A stretch of 64,000 nt of DNA from an uncultured Acetatifactor sp. (lineage in GTDB: Bacteria > Bacillota > Clostridia > Lachnospirales > Lachnospiraceae), in contig CAJTVB010000005.1 in the NCBI GenBank assembly GCA_910579755.1, positions 1 to 64,000 of the forward strand, given 5' to 3'. The notes beneath the pieces were generated by a model that worked only from the letters and a program-made list of their open reading frames with translations, did not search any database and was not told where the DNA came from. Positions 34,974-43,206 of the stretch are shown here, piece by piece. The stretch's first letter is position 1. Every line of letters begins with the position of its first letter. A program made the translations under genes and the position numbers.

Positions 34974-35708
34974 ATGATACAGGAAAATATCACGCTTGTG
35001 GAGCAAAAGATAGCGGATGCCTGCCGGGAGGCAGGGCGAAAATGTCAGGAGGTGTCGTTGATAGCGGTCAGCAAAACCAAGCCGGTTTCGCTGTTGCAGG
35101 AGGCGTATGACGCCGGAGCCAGAGATTTCGGAGAAAATAAGGTGCAGGAGCTTTTGGACAAGATACCACAGCTTCCGAAGGATATCCGCTGGCATTTGAT
35201 CGGCCATCTTCAGAGGAATAAGGTTAAATCCATTGTTGGAAAGACGGCGCTTATTCATAGTGTGGATTCCCTGCGGCTTGCGGAGGAGATCAGCAGGGAA
35301 TCCGTAAAACAGCAGGTGGAGACGGATATTCTGATAGAAGTGAATGTGGCGGAGGAAGAGAGCAAATTTGGAGTTTCCATATCGGATGCGCAGGCGTTGG
35401 TGGAGCAGATCGCGGTATTGCCCGGAGTACATATTCAAGGTTTGATGACAGTGGCGCCAAATGTGGAAAATGCAGAAGAAAACCGTATTATTTTTCGCAA
35501 ATTGAAGGAATTGTCTGTTGACATAGCGAAGAAAAACATTGATAATGTTAACATGAATGTATTATCGATGGGCATGACCGGCGATTATGCGGTGGCGGTT
35601 CAGGAAGGCGCCACCTGTGTGAGAGTGGGGACAGGCATTTTTGGCCAACGGGATTACACCAAGCGTCAGTCTGAGCAGTTTCAGGCTGCGGAAAGGCATG
35701 GTATTTGA
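34974..35708 (+). CDS. yggS: YggS/YlmE-family PLP homeostasis protein
   Basis: Pyridoxal-phosphate-binding protein thought to keep PLP and amino-acid pools balanced; it is not an active racemase. PLP lysine in LIAVSKTKP near residue 35, then FGENKVQELLDK, HLIGHLQRNKVK and GMTGDYAVAVQEGATCVRVGTGIFGQR. ATG 34974 has GAAAGG upstream and gives 244 residues. sepF follows immediately, the usual ylmE-ylmF arrangement in Firmicutes. Confidence 0.94.
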   Translation: MIQENITLVEQKIADACREAGRKCQEVSLIAVSKTKPVSLLQEAYDAGARDFGENKVQELLDKIPQLPKDIRWHLIGHLQRNKVKSIVGKTALIHSVDSLRLAEEISRESVKQQVETDILIEVNVAEEESKFGVSISDAQALVEQIAVLPGVHIQGLMTVAPNVENAEENRIIFRKLKELSVDIAKKNIDNVNMNVLSMGMTGDYAVAVQEGATCVRVGTGIFGQRDYTKRQSEQFQAAERHGI

Positions 35709-35709
35709 T

Positions 35710-36243
35710 ATGGGAGTTATGGATAAGTTTTTAAATTATATGAAGCTGAACGGCGAAGACGATGAAGACTATTATGACGACGACTATCTGGATGACGACG
35801 AGGAGCTGGAACCAGCTCCCGCGCCCAGAAGGATGCAGACTCAGAGACAGAGGGATGAGGATGAGCCGGAGGAGCGGTCTGTCAGAAGACAGCCTGTTGC
35901 CAATAAGATCACGCCCATCAACAAGCCCTCATCCTCCAGGCGGATGATGAACAGTGCAGGGATGGAGGTTTGTGTGATTAAACCCACTTCTGTGGAGGAC
36001 GCCCGGGAAATTACGGAAACACTTCTGGCAAACCGAACTGTAGTGCTGAATCTGGAAGGACTGGATGTGGACATAGCTCAGCGCATTATTGATTTTACCA
36101 GCGGTTCCTGCTTTGCTATCGCAGGAAATCTGCAGAAGATATCTCATTATATTTTTATCATTACACCAGCCAGCGTGGACATATCAGGCGATTTTCAGGA
36201 TATTTTCGGCAATTCTTTTGAAATGCCCATCAATAACGGATAA
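35710..36243 (+). CDS. sepF: Cell division protein SepF
   Basis: Membrane-tethered FtsZ-binding protein that bends and bundles FtsZ filaments at the septum. The N-terminal MDKFLNYMKL helix is the membrane anchor; a long acidic/proline/arginine linker runs to about residue 78, and the C-terminal domain starts with VCVIKPTSVEDAREI. Starts 35698, 35710 and 35719 are all possible; 35710 gives the familiar MGVMDKF start. Length is 177 residues. Confidence 0.93.
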   Translation: MGVMDKFLNYMKLNGEDDEDYYDDDYLDDDEELEPAPAPRRMQTQRQRDEDEPEERSVRRQPVANKITPINKPSSSRRMMNSAGMEVCVIKPTSVEDAREITETLLANRTVVLNLEGLDVDIAQRIIDFTSGSCFAIAGNLQKISHYIFIITPASVDISGDFQDIFGNSFEMPINNG

Positions 36244-36258
36244 CCGGAGAAAAATAGT

Positions 36259-37368
36259 ATGTCAGAAAGACTAACTGTACAGTACAATAAGAAACCCTGC
36301 TACGATATTGTGTTTACACAGAGCTTTGACGGACTGTGGGAGGAGTTGGAAGCTCTGGACGCAGGAAAACGCAGGATCTGTATCCTTACAGATACCAAAG
36401 TGGATGAATTATACGGAAACCGGCTTTTGGAGCTTTTGGAGGGAAAGTGCAAAAAAGCGGTGAAATATGCTTTTCCTCAGGGGGAAGAGCATAAGAACCT
36501 GGACACCGTGGGAAGTATCTATCGATTCTTAATAGAAGAAAGCTTCGACCGCAGGGATTTTTTGCTGGCCCTTGGCGGAGGGGTTGTGGGGGATACCGCC
36601 GGGTATGTGGCGGCTACTTACTTGAGAGGAATTGATTTTATACAGATTCCGACTACTCTGCTGGCTCAGGCGGACAGCAGTATTGGTGGAAAAACAGGCG
36701 TGGATTTTGACGGTTATAAAAATATGGTAGGCGCTTTTAAAATGCCCCGGCTTGTATACATGAATCTGGCGACGCTTACTACCTTAGATGACAGACAGTA
36801 TTTCTCGGGATTTGCTGAGGTTATGAAGCATGGACTGATTCGGGATACTCTGTTTTATGAATGGCTTATTGAGAATATGTATGAAATCTGTGAAAGAGAC
36901 CTTAATGTGCTGCAGGAAATGCTGATCAGAAGCTGTTCCATAAAGAAGCTGGTGGTGGAGAAGGATCCCACGGAACAGGGAGACAGAGCGCTTTTGAATT
37001 TCGGCCATACAGTGGGGCATGCCATTGAAAAGGCCAAAGGATTCGCGTTATATCATGGAGAATGTGTGGCTCTGGGAGCTGTGGCAGCGGCTTATATCTC
37101 ATGGAAAAAGGAGTTGCTTTCCATGGATGAATACTATGAGATCAGGGATATGTTTGTTCCCTTTTACCTTCCGATTACAGTGGACGGGATCGACCCTGAG
37201 GAGATTCTCAAACTGACTAAATCCGACAAAAAAATGGATGCGGGGAACATCCGGTTTATACTGTTGAAAAAAATAGGCAGGGCGGTAATCGATACTTCGG
37301 TTACAGATGAGGAGCTGCTGGCTGCCATTGAGGAGATTTATTTCAGTGAGGAAGACGCCCGTGCGTAA
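36259..37368 (+). CDS. aroB: 3-dehydroquinate synthase
   Basis: NAD- and zinc-dependent enzyme of the shikimate pathway that closes DAHP to 3-dehydroquinate. The glycine-rich GGGVVGDTAGYVAATYLRG block lies near residue 98, QIPTTLLAQADSSIGGKTGVD near 125, and the metal-binding histidines in FGHTVGHAIE near 250 and YHGECVALG near 265. The usual length (369 residues). It stands alone, away from other aro genes, inside a division/lipoprotein operon. Confidence 0.96.
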   Translation: MSERLTVQYNKKPCYDIVFTQSFDGLWEELEALDAGKRRICILTDTKVDELYGNRLLELLEGKCKKAVKYAFPQGEEHKNLDTVGSIYRFLIEESFDRRDFLLALGGGVVGDTAGYVAATYLRGIDFIQIPTTLLAQADSSIGGKTGVDFDGYKNMVGAFKMPRLVYMNLATLTTLDDRQYFSGFAEVMKHGLIRDTLFYEWLIENMYEICERDLNVLQEMLIRSCSIKKLVVEKDPTEQGDRALLNFGHTVGHAIEKAKGFALYHGECVALGAVAAAYISWKKELLSMDEYYEIRDMFVPFYLPITVDGIDPEEILKLTKSDKKMDAGNIRFILLKKIGRAVIDTSVTDEELLAAIEEIYFSEEDARA

Positions 37369-37882
37369 CAAAAAGATTTATTTGGTGGTAGATGCAGTGA
37401 CAGCTTTGATGCTTTTGGCATTGGATCAGTTCACAAAGCACCTGGCTATAGAGCATTTAAAGAATAATCCGCCCTTTGTATTGATCAAGGGGGTGTTGGA
37501 GCTTCAGTATCTTGAAAACAGAGGATCGGCCTTTGGAATTCTTCAGGGGCAGAAAATTTTTCTGCTGTTGACAGGAATCATATTTATGGCTGTGCTTTTG
37601 GGAGTTCTGTTTCGGGTTCCGGCAGAAAAAAAATATGCGCTGGTGCACCTTTGCCTGGCGGCGGTCATAGCAGGCGGACTGGGAAATATCTGGGACAGGC
37701 TTCAGTTTGATTACGTAGTTGATTTTATTTCTTTTGTGTTGATTCACTTTCCGATTTTTAATGTTGCGGATTGTTATATAGTGGCTTCTACAATCGGTCT
37801 GTTTTTGCTGTTTCTTTTTGTGTTCCGGGATGAGGATCTGGAATTTCTGAATTTTAGACGGAAACGTCAGAAAGAGACATAA
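37361..37882 (+). CDS. lspA: Lipoprotein signal peptidase
   Basis: Membrane aspartyl protease that removes signal peptides from prolipoproteins. Four hydrophobic segments; the catalytic aspartates lie in GNIWDRL-adjacent and FNVADCYIV blocks, and ENRGSAFG is the conserved loop. GTG 37361 overlaps the end of aroB by eight bases and has GAGGAAG 6-7 bases upstream. The product is 173 residues. A likely substrate (a carboxypeptidase lipoprotein) is encoded nearby. Confidence 0.94.
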   Translation: MRNKKIYLVVDAVTALMLLALDQFTKHLAIEHLKNNPPFVLIKGVLELQYLENRGSAFGILQGQKIFLLLTGIIFMAVLLGVLFRVPAEKKYALVHLCLAAVIAGGLGNIWDRLQFDYVVDFISFVLIHFPIFNVADCYIVASTIGLFLLFLFVFRDEDLEFLNFRRKRQKET

Positions 37883-37915
37883 CAACGTCAAAGCGAAGGG
37901 AATTTGGAAGTATAA

Positions 37916-38842
37916 ATGGAAGATACTTCAGAAAAGGTTTATTGTTTTGAAATAGCAGAAGATCAGGAGGATGAGAGAATCGATAAGTGCCTTTCGACGC
38001 TTATCGATTCTTTGTCGCGCTCTTTCATTCAAAAGCTGATTCGGGACGAGGCAGTGACTGTAAACGAGTCCCCGGTCAGGGGAAGCTATCGGGTAAAAGC
38101 GGAGGACAGGATTTGTTTTCGCCTTCCCAAGGCGGTAGAGCCCTCTGTGGTTCCAGAAAATATTCCTCTGGATATTTTATATGAGGATAAGGATATTATT
38201 GTAGTGAATAAACCGAAAGGCATGGTAGTGCATCCCGCCGCAGGTCATTATAGCGGCACGCTGGTCAATGCATTGCTCTATCACTGCGGGAAAGAGTTAT
38301 CAGGAATCAACGGTGTCCTGCGCCCCGGCATCGTTCACCGTATTGACCGGGATACCACAGGCTCCGTCATTGTCTGTAAAAACGATATGGCGCACCATTC
38401 CATAGCGCAGCAGCTGAAGGAGCATTCCGTGACCAGAAGATACCACGCTGTCTGTTACGGAAGGCTGAAGGATCAAGAGGGCGTTATTGATAAACCCATC
38501 GGCAGACATCCTTCGGATCGGAAAAGAATGGCAGTCAATGAGAAAAACGGGAAAGCTGCGGTTACTCATTACCGGGTGCTGAAATATTTTTCCGGATACA
38601 CATATATTGAATGTGAGTTGGAAACAGGAAGAACACACCAGATCAGAGTCCATATGGCCAGTATCGGACATCCGCTCCTGGGGGACGAGGTGTATTCTGC
38701 CAGAAAATGTCCCTTTCGGCTTCAGGGGCAGACTTTGCATGCAAAGATTCTGGGATTTTGTCATCCGGCCTCGGGAGAATATATTGAAACAGATGCACCC
38801 CTGCCAGAATATTTTAATAACTTATTAAAAATATTAGTTTGA
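37916..38842 (+). CDS. rluD: RluD-family 23S rRNA pseudouridine synthase
   Basis: Pseudouridine synthase with an N-terminal S4 RNA-binding domain (RIDKCLSTLIDSLSRSFIQKLI) and the catalytic HRIDRDTTG motif near residue 141. LETGRTHQIRVHMASIGHP is the second family block. Length is 308 residues. Following lspA as in many Firmicutes (lspA-rluD/ylyB), it probably modifies large-subunit rRNA; the exact position is not deducible. Confidence 0.93.
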   Translation: MEDTSEKVYCFEIAEDQEDERIDKCLSTLIDSLSRSFIQKLIRDEAVTVNESPVRGSYRVKAEDRICFRLPKAVEPSVVPENIPLDILYEDKDIIVVNKPKGMVVHPAAGHYSGTLVNALLYHCGKELSGINGVLRPGIVHRIDRDTTGSVIVCKNDMAHHSIAQQLKEHSVTRRYHAVCYGRLKDQEGVIDKPIGRHPSDRKRMAVNEKNGKAAVTHYRVLKYFSGYTYIECELETGRTHQIRVHMASIGHPLLGDEVYSARKCPFRLQGQTLHAKILGFCHPASGEYIETDAPLPEYFNNLLKILV

Positions 38843-38850
38843 ATTTCCTG

Positions 38851-38879
38851 TTGTCTAAATTTTTCATATGAGGTATAAT
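38851..38879 (+). promoter_or_regulatory. Predicted sigma-A promoter for the cytidylate-kinase-like gene
   Basis: TTGTCT (38851-38856) and perfect TATAAT (38874-38879) are 17 bases apart, 88 bases before the ATG at 38967. A GGAGGAG site precedes the start. Confidence 0.65.
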
Positions 38880-38966
38880 ATTATCAGACAAAAGATTTTG
38901 TACAGTCTGTCTGTTTTGAGGATGATCTACTAGAGAAATGAACAAAAATGGAGGAGAGGTGGATTT

Positions 38967-39593
38967 ATGAATACTGTAATTACGATTGGAAGACAGTTTG
39001 GATCGGCAGGCCGTGAAATAGGATTAAAGGTTGCGGAATATTTCGGAATCAAATGTTATGACAAGGATCTTCTGACCAGAGCTGCAAAGGAGAGCGGTTT
39101 TTGTGAGGAGATGATTCAGAACCATGACGAGCGTCCCACTAATTCGTTTCTTTACAATCTGGTGATGGATACCTATTCCTTTGGATATAATGCTTCCTCC
39201 TTTGTGGATATGCCTATAAGCCACAAGGTTTTTCTGGCTCAGTTTGATACCATCAAAAAGATCGCCGATGAAGGTCCCTGCGTGATCGTGGGCCGCTGTG
39301 CAGATTATGCCCTGGCAGATTATAAAAATGTGATTCATTTGTTTATATACGGCAACGAGGACGCGAAAATAAAGCATGTTATGGAAAAGTATGAGTTGTC
39401 CGAGGCCAAGGCACGGGATATGATCATCAAAAAGGATAAGCAGCGCCAGAGCTATTATAACTATTATTCTTCCAAGAAATGGGGCAGAGCCGACAGCTAT
39501 GATCTGTGTATCAACAGCAGTATCCTGGGTGTGGACGGCACTGTAAAGTTGATCGCTCAGTATGTGGAGGACTTTGAGAAAAGAAACGCCTGA
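38967..39593 (+). CDS. Cytidylate-kinase-like family protein
   Basis: A 208-residue protein of the cytidylate_kin2 type. It opens with a P-loop variant (IGRQFGSAGREIG) where typical kinases have GxxxxGK[ST], and has GPCVIVGRCADYAL near residue 106. The real phosphate acceptor is not known for this group. It has its own promoter and lies between rluD and the rplU operon. It could be a nucleotide kinase or a regulatory relative; the family call is more secure than the activity. Confidence 0.85.
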   Translation: MNTVITIGRQFGSAGREIGLKVAEYFGIKCYDKDLLTRAAKESGFCEEMIQNHDERPTNSFLYNLVMDTYSFGYNASSFVDMPISHKVFLAQFDTIKKIADEGPCVIVGRCADYALADYKNVIHLFIYGNEDAKIKHVMEKYELSEAKARDMIIKKDKQRQSYYNYYSSKKWGRADSYDLCINSSILGVDGTVKLIAQYVEDFEKRNA

Positions 39594-39626
39594 AACAGGA
39601 AAAAGCAATAAAAACGTCTGAAAGTA

Positions 39627-39655
39627 TTGACAAAAAAGGCACCTCATGCTATGAT
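39627..39655 (+). promoter_or_regulatory. Predicted strong promoter of the rplU operon
   Basis: A perfect TTGACA (39627-39632) and TATGAT (39650-39655) are separated by 17 bases, just upstream of the L21 leader. Confidence 0.75.
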
Positions 39656-39659
39656 ACTA

Positions 39660-39760
39660 CGGTATGCCGCATGACTAGGTTTCAAGTGTGTCTGCAGGAT
39701 TTTTCCGGACACCGCCAAAGTCAGCGAGTAAATGAACTTACCGAAGTTCATGAATAGGAG
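39660..39760 (+). ncRNA. Ribosomal protein L21 leader RNA
   Basis: The leader between the promoter and rplU has the order and wording of the Firmicutes L21 leader: ATGCCGCATGACTAGG, then a GTGTC...GACAC hairpin (39687-39715 region), CCAAAGTCAGCGAGT, and a GAACTT/GAAGTTC hairpin close to the ribosome binding site TAGGAGGTG. It is expected to mediate autoregulation of the operon by a ribosomal protein. The boundaries are approximate. Confidence 0.75.
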
Positions 39761-39769
39761 GTGCCTTAA

Positions 39770-40075
39770 ATGTACGCAATTATTGCAACAGGTGGAAAGC
39801 AGTACAAGGTTTCTGAAGGCGATGTCATCAAGGTTGAAAAGCTGGATGCAGAGGCCGGAAGCGTTGTAACCTTTGACCAGGTGATCGCAGTAAGTGACGG
39901 AGCCCTGAAGGTGGGAGCAGATGTTGCCGGCGCAACGGTAGCGGCCACTGTTATGGAACAGGGAAAAGGTAAGAAGGTCATTGTATACAAGTACAAGAGA
40001 AAGACCGGATACCACAAAAAGAATGGTCACAGGCAAGCATACACTCAGGTAAAGATTGACAAGATTAACGCATAG
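39770..40075 (+). CDS. rplU: 50S ribosomal protein L21
   Basis: A 101-residue ribosomal protein. It begins MYAIIATGGKQYKV and ends with the conserved KRKTGYHKKNGHRQ RNA-binding stretch. First gene of the rplU-prp-rpmA operon, behind a leader RNA and a strong promoter. Confidence 0.98.
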   Translation: MYAIIATGGKQYKVSEGDVIKVEKLDAEAGSVVTFDQVIAVSDGALKVGADVAGATVAATVMEQGKGKKVIVYKYKRKTGYHKKNGHRQAYTQVKIDKINA

Positions 40076-40080
40076 CTGTC

Positions 40081-40413
40081 ATGACAACCATAGTGATCCG
40101 CAAAGACCAGACAGGCGCATACAGAGGCTTCTATTGTATGGGACATGCCGGATATGCCAAAGGCAGGAAGCCCGACATATTGTGTGCAGCTATATCCGTG
40201 CTGACCATTGGAACTGTCAATTCCCTGAAGGATCTGGCAGGAGAGCAGCTCTGTGTTGCCGCTGACGAAAGCACGGGTTTTCTAAAATGTGACTTTGAGG
40301 GCAGATTGCAGGAAAAGTCAAGTTTTTTACTGGACTCCATGGTTTATTCCCTGGAGAATCTCAGCAGAGAATACGGTGAAAAGTTTCTAAAAGTAAAATT
40401 CGAGGAGGTGTGA
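40081..40413 (+). CDS. prp: Ribosomal-processing cysteine protease Prp
   Basis: Cysteine protease (YsxB family) that removes the N-terminal extension of ribosomal protein L27. The catalytic histidine is in MGHAGYAKG (about residue 22) and the cysteine in DILCAAIS (about residue 35). Length is 110 residues. It lies between rplU and rpmA, the usual place, and the L27 next door carries the matching cleavage site. Confidence 0.95.
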   Translation: MTTIVIRKDQTGAYRGFYCMGHAGYAKGRKPDILCAAISVLTIGTVNSLKDLAGEQLCVAADESTGFLKCDFEGRLQEKSSFLLDSMVYSLENLSREYGEKFLKVKFEEV

Positions 40414-40415
40414 CC

Positions 40416-40700
40416 ATGTTGCATATGAACCTTCAATTTTTCGCTCATAAAAAGGGAGTCGGTTCTACCAGAAACGGCAGAGATTCCGAATCCAAAAGAT
40501 TGGGTGCGAAGAGAGCTGACGGACAATTTGTGAAAGCAGGTAATATTCTTTACAGACAGCGCGGAACAAAGATTCATCCGGGAGTGAATGTGGGGATCGG
40601 CGGAGACGATACTTTATTTGCCCTGGTGGACGGCGTTCTTCGTTTTGAGAGAAAAGGAAGAGACAAGAAGCAGGCTTCCGTTTATCCTGTAGAGCAATAA
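40416..40700 (+). CDS. rpmA: 50S ribosomal protein L27 with cleavable N-terminal extension
   Basis: A 94-residue precursor. The first nine residues MLHMNLQFF precede the mature start AHKKG, fitting the Prp cleavage site described for L27 of Firmicutes (cut after the phenylalanines). The mature N-terminus reaches the peptidyl-transferase centre, so removal is expected to be essential. ATG 40416 has GGAGG 8 bases upstream; the GTG at 40410 is less likely. A strong terminator follows. Confidence 0.97.
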   Translation: MLHMNLQFFAHKKGVGSTRNGRDSESKRLGAKRADGQFVKAGNILYRQRGTKIHPGVNVGIGGDDTLFALVDGVLRFERKGRDKKQASVYPVEQ

Positions 40701-40713
40701 TTTGAGTCGAGCG

Positions 40714-40745
40714 GCCTTCAAACAGGAATGTTTGAAGGCTTTTTT
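40714..40745 (+). terminator. Rho-independent terminator of the rplU operon
   Basis: Perfect 11-bp stem GCCTTCAAACA (40714-40724) with TGTTTGAAGGC (40729-40739), tetraloop GGAA, then six T. Confidence 0.92.
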
Positions 40746-40884
40746 ACTCAAAATATATTCTGCTTATAAAAAATGCAATTATGATATCCGGAATACTACG
40801 TAAACAGCAAGGAGAGCATTCTGATGACTACAGAGCGGAAACGGGCAGTCAGGCAGAGGCGGTCAGGCGGAAAGGAGCGGCAGC

Positions 40885-42183
40885 ATGTTCGCAGACAGGG
40901 CAAAAATATATGTGAAAAGCGGTAAAGGAGGAGATGGTCACGTTTCCTTTCGCCGCGAAAAATATGTTCCTGCAGGCGGTCCCGACGGCGGCGACGGAGG
41001 CCGGGGCGGCGATGTGATTTTTCAGGTTGACGAGGGCCTGAATACACTGATTGACTTTCGGCATATCCACAGGTACAAGGCGGAGGACGGAGAGGCCGGC
41101 GGAAAAAAGAACTGCCGGGGAAAAGACGGAAAAGACATTATTATCAAAGTTCCTCCCGGCACTGTTATCAAGGAAGCGGAAAGCGGTCAGATTATATCCG
41201 ATATGTCCGGTGAGAACCAAAGAATTGTCTTGCTAAAGGGTGGCAAGGGCGGCAACGGCAATCAACATTATGCCACTAGTACCATGCAGGCTCCCAAATA
41301 TGCCCAGCCCGGACAACCTGCCAGAGAACTGGAGCTGCTTCTGGAATTGAAGGTAATCGCGGACGTGGGGCTGGTAGGCTTTCCCAATGTAGGTAAATCC
41401 ACGTTTCTGTCCAGAGTTACAAATGCACGTCCAAAGATTGCCAATTACCATTTTACAACGCTGAATCCTAATCTGGGCGTGGTTGATCTGGATGGAAACA
41501 GTGGATTTGTCATTGCGGATATACCGGGATTGATTGAAGGCGCCTCTGAGGGAATTGGACTGGGGCATGAATTCTTACGGCATATCGAGCGGACAAAGTT
41601 GATTATTCACCTGGTGGATGCCGCCGGGGTGGAAGGAAGGGACCCTATAGAAGATATTTATGCGATCAATCGGGAATTGGAGGCTTATAATCCGGATATT
41701 GCAAAACGCCCTCAGGTGATTGCTGCAAACAAGATGGATGTGCTGCCGCCCGGTCCTGACAGAGACCATGTGATACAATTGATCCGGGATGAATTTGAAC
41801 CCAGTGGAATCTCTGTTTACCCTATTTCGGCTGTCAGCGGAGAAGGTGTCAGAGAATTGTTATACAAGGTGAGAGGAATGCTGGATGAGCTGGGTCATGA
41901 AACAGTAGTATTTGAACAGGAATATTTTCCGGAACAGGCTGTTCCCGGCAATTCAAACGATCCTTTTACCGTAACATTCGATCAGGAAAGCGGAGAATAT
42001 GTGGCAGAAGGCCCCAGAATTGAAAAAATGCTTGGTTATACGAACCTGGAAAGCGAAAAAGGTTTTCAATTTTTCCAGGGCTTCCTGAAGGACATCGGGG
42101 TACTGGAACAGCTTGAGGCATTAGGGATACAGGATGGAGATACTGTCCGTATGTATGGACTTTCTTTTGAATATTATAAATGA
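40885..42183 (+). CDS. obgE: Obg-family GTPase
   Basis: Ribosome-associated GTPase involved in 50S assembly and stress signalling. The glycine-rich Obg fold occupies residues 1-157, the G domain has GFPNVGKST (G1), DIPGLIEGA (G3) and NKMD (G4), and a C-terminal OCT domain ends the protein at 432 residues. AAAGGAG lies before ATG 40885. It starts a run of ribosome-related and NAD genes. Confidence 0.97.
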   Translation: MFADRAKIYVKSGKGGDGHVSFRREKYVPAGGPDGGDGGRGGDVIFQVDEGLNTLIDFRHIHRYKAEDGEAGGKKNCRGKDGKDIIIKVPPGTVIKEAESGQIISDMSGENQRIVLLKGGKGGNGNQHYATSTMQAPKYAQPGQPARELELLLELKVIADVGLVGFPNVGKSTFLSRVTNARPKIANYHFTTLNPNLGVVDLDGNSGFVIADIPGLIEGASEGIGLGHEFLRHIERTKLIIHLVDAAGVEGRDPIEDIYAINRELEAYNPDIAKRPQVIAANKMDVLPPGPDRDHVIQLIRDEFEPSGISVYPISAVSGEGVRELLYKVRGMLDELGHETVVFEQEYFPEQAVPGNSNDPFTVTFDQESGEYVAEGPRIEKMLGYTNLESEKGFQFFQGFLKDIGVLEQLEALGIQDGDTVRMYGLSFEYYK

Positions 42184-42187
42184 TGTC

Positions 42188-42278
42188 ATTAAATGGATAC
42201 ATTATAAGATGGAATTGAAGGATGGCGTAAAAGAATGCCATTAAAGAATGCCGTTGAAGGATGGCATTAAAATCATGG
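42188..42278 (+). repeat. Seven imperfect 13-bp tandem repeats before yhbY
   Basis: Immediately after obgE the sequence divides into seven consecutive 13-base units, for example ATTGAAGGATGGC, GTAAAAGAATGCC, ATTAAAGAATGCC, GTTGAAGGATGGC and ATTAAAATCATGG. The first two are more degenerate. The last unit runs into the GGAGGT ribosome binding site of yhbY (42277-42282). Units of type GATGGC and AATGCC are partly self-complementary. Confidence 0.7.
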
Positions 42279-42292
42279 AGGTAGCGGTCATA

Positions 42293-42595
42293 ATGACAAG
42301 CAAGCAAAGGGCTTACTTAAAAAGTCTTGCCAGCAATCTTAACCCCGTGTTCCAGGTGGGGAAATCCAGCCTGACACCGGAGCTGACGGAAGCTATCAGC
42401 GAGGCTTTTAATAATAATGAGTTGATCAAGGTGGCTATTCTCAAAAACTGTATGGACGATCCCGGAGAGATTGCACAAATGGTAGCAGAGAGAACCCATT
42501 CTCAGGTGGTACAGATAATCGGAAAGAAATTCGTTCTTTACAAGCCAGATGAAAAGAAACCCAGAATTATTCTGCCGGCCTCAAAGCAGTCATGA
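42293..42595 (+). CDS. yhbY: YhbY-family RNA-binding protein
   Basis: A CRS1-YhbY (KH-like) domain protein of 100 residues that binds the large ribosomal subunit precursor. The N-terminus MTSKQRAYLKSLASNLNP and the VGKSSLTPELTEAI block are typical. ATG 42293 is preferred to 42275 because GGAGGT lies 10 bases upstream. The stop overlaps the nadD start (ATGA). Confidence 0.94.
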   Translation: MTSKQRAYLKSLASNLNPVFQVGKSSLTPELTEAISEAFNNNELIKVAILKNCMDDPGEIAQMVAERTHSQVVQIIGKKFVLYKPDEKKPRIILPASKQS

Positions 42596-43206
42596 GAAGG
42601 ATCGGGATCATGGGCGGGAGCTTTAATCCTGTTCATATAGGACATTTGATGCTGTCGGAATGGGCCAGATCTGAAGCAGGATTAGACGAGGTATGGCTGA
42701 TCCCGGCAGGCATGCCCTATATGAAAGCGTCCGGACAGCTTCTGCCTGGCCGGGAGAGACTTCATATGACGGAGCTCGCTATTGCTGAAAACACTGGTCT
42801 GCGTTGTTTGGATATAGAGATCTCCAGAGCAGGAGATACTTACAGCTATGAAACACTGGAACAGTTGAATCGGGATTATCCGGAGTGTGAATTTTTCTTT
42901 ATTCTAGGGGCCGACTGCCTTTTTGCCATGGAAAACTGGAGACATCCCGAAAGGCTGTTTGCAAGCTGTACGGTAATTGCCGCTTCCAGGGGGGATATTC
43001 CCATGGACAGGCTTCAGGAAAAACGTGTGGATTTGGAGCACCGATACGGAGGAAAAATAGAACTTCTTCCGTTTTTGAATCTTTCCATCTCCTCTACCAT
43101 AATACGGGAACGGATCCGCAAGGGATTCAGTGTCAGGTATATGGTACCGGACAAGGTACTGGAATATATGGAAGAAAAGGGATTTTACCGTGAAAAAGAA
43201 AAATGA
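42592..43206 (+). CDS. nadD: Nicotinate-nucleotide adenylyltransferase
   Basis: Makes nicotinate adenine dinucleotide from nicotinate mononucleotide and ATP in NAD synthesis. The nucleotidyltransferase motifs GGSFNPVHIGHLML (with HxGH) near residue 8 and SISSTIIRERI near 165 are intact. 204 residues. It overlaps both yhbY and yqeK, the common Firmicutes arrangement. Confidence 0.96.
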   Translation: MRRIGIMGGSFNPVHIGHLMLSEWARSEAGLDEVWLIPAGMPYMKASGQLLPGRERLHMTELAIAENTGLRCLDIEISRAGDTYSYETLEQLNRDYPECEFFFILGADCLFAMENWRHPERLFASCTVIAASRGDIPMDRLQEKRVDLEHRYGGKIELLPFLNLSISSTIIRERIRKGFSVRYMVPDKVLEYMEEKGFYREKEK

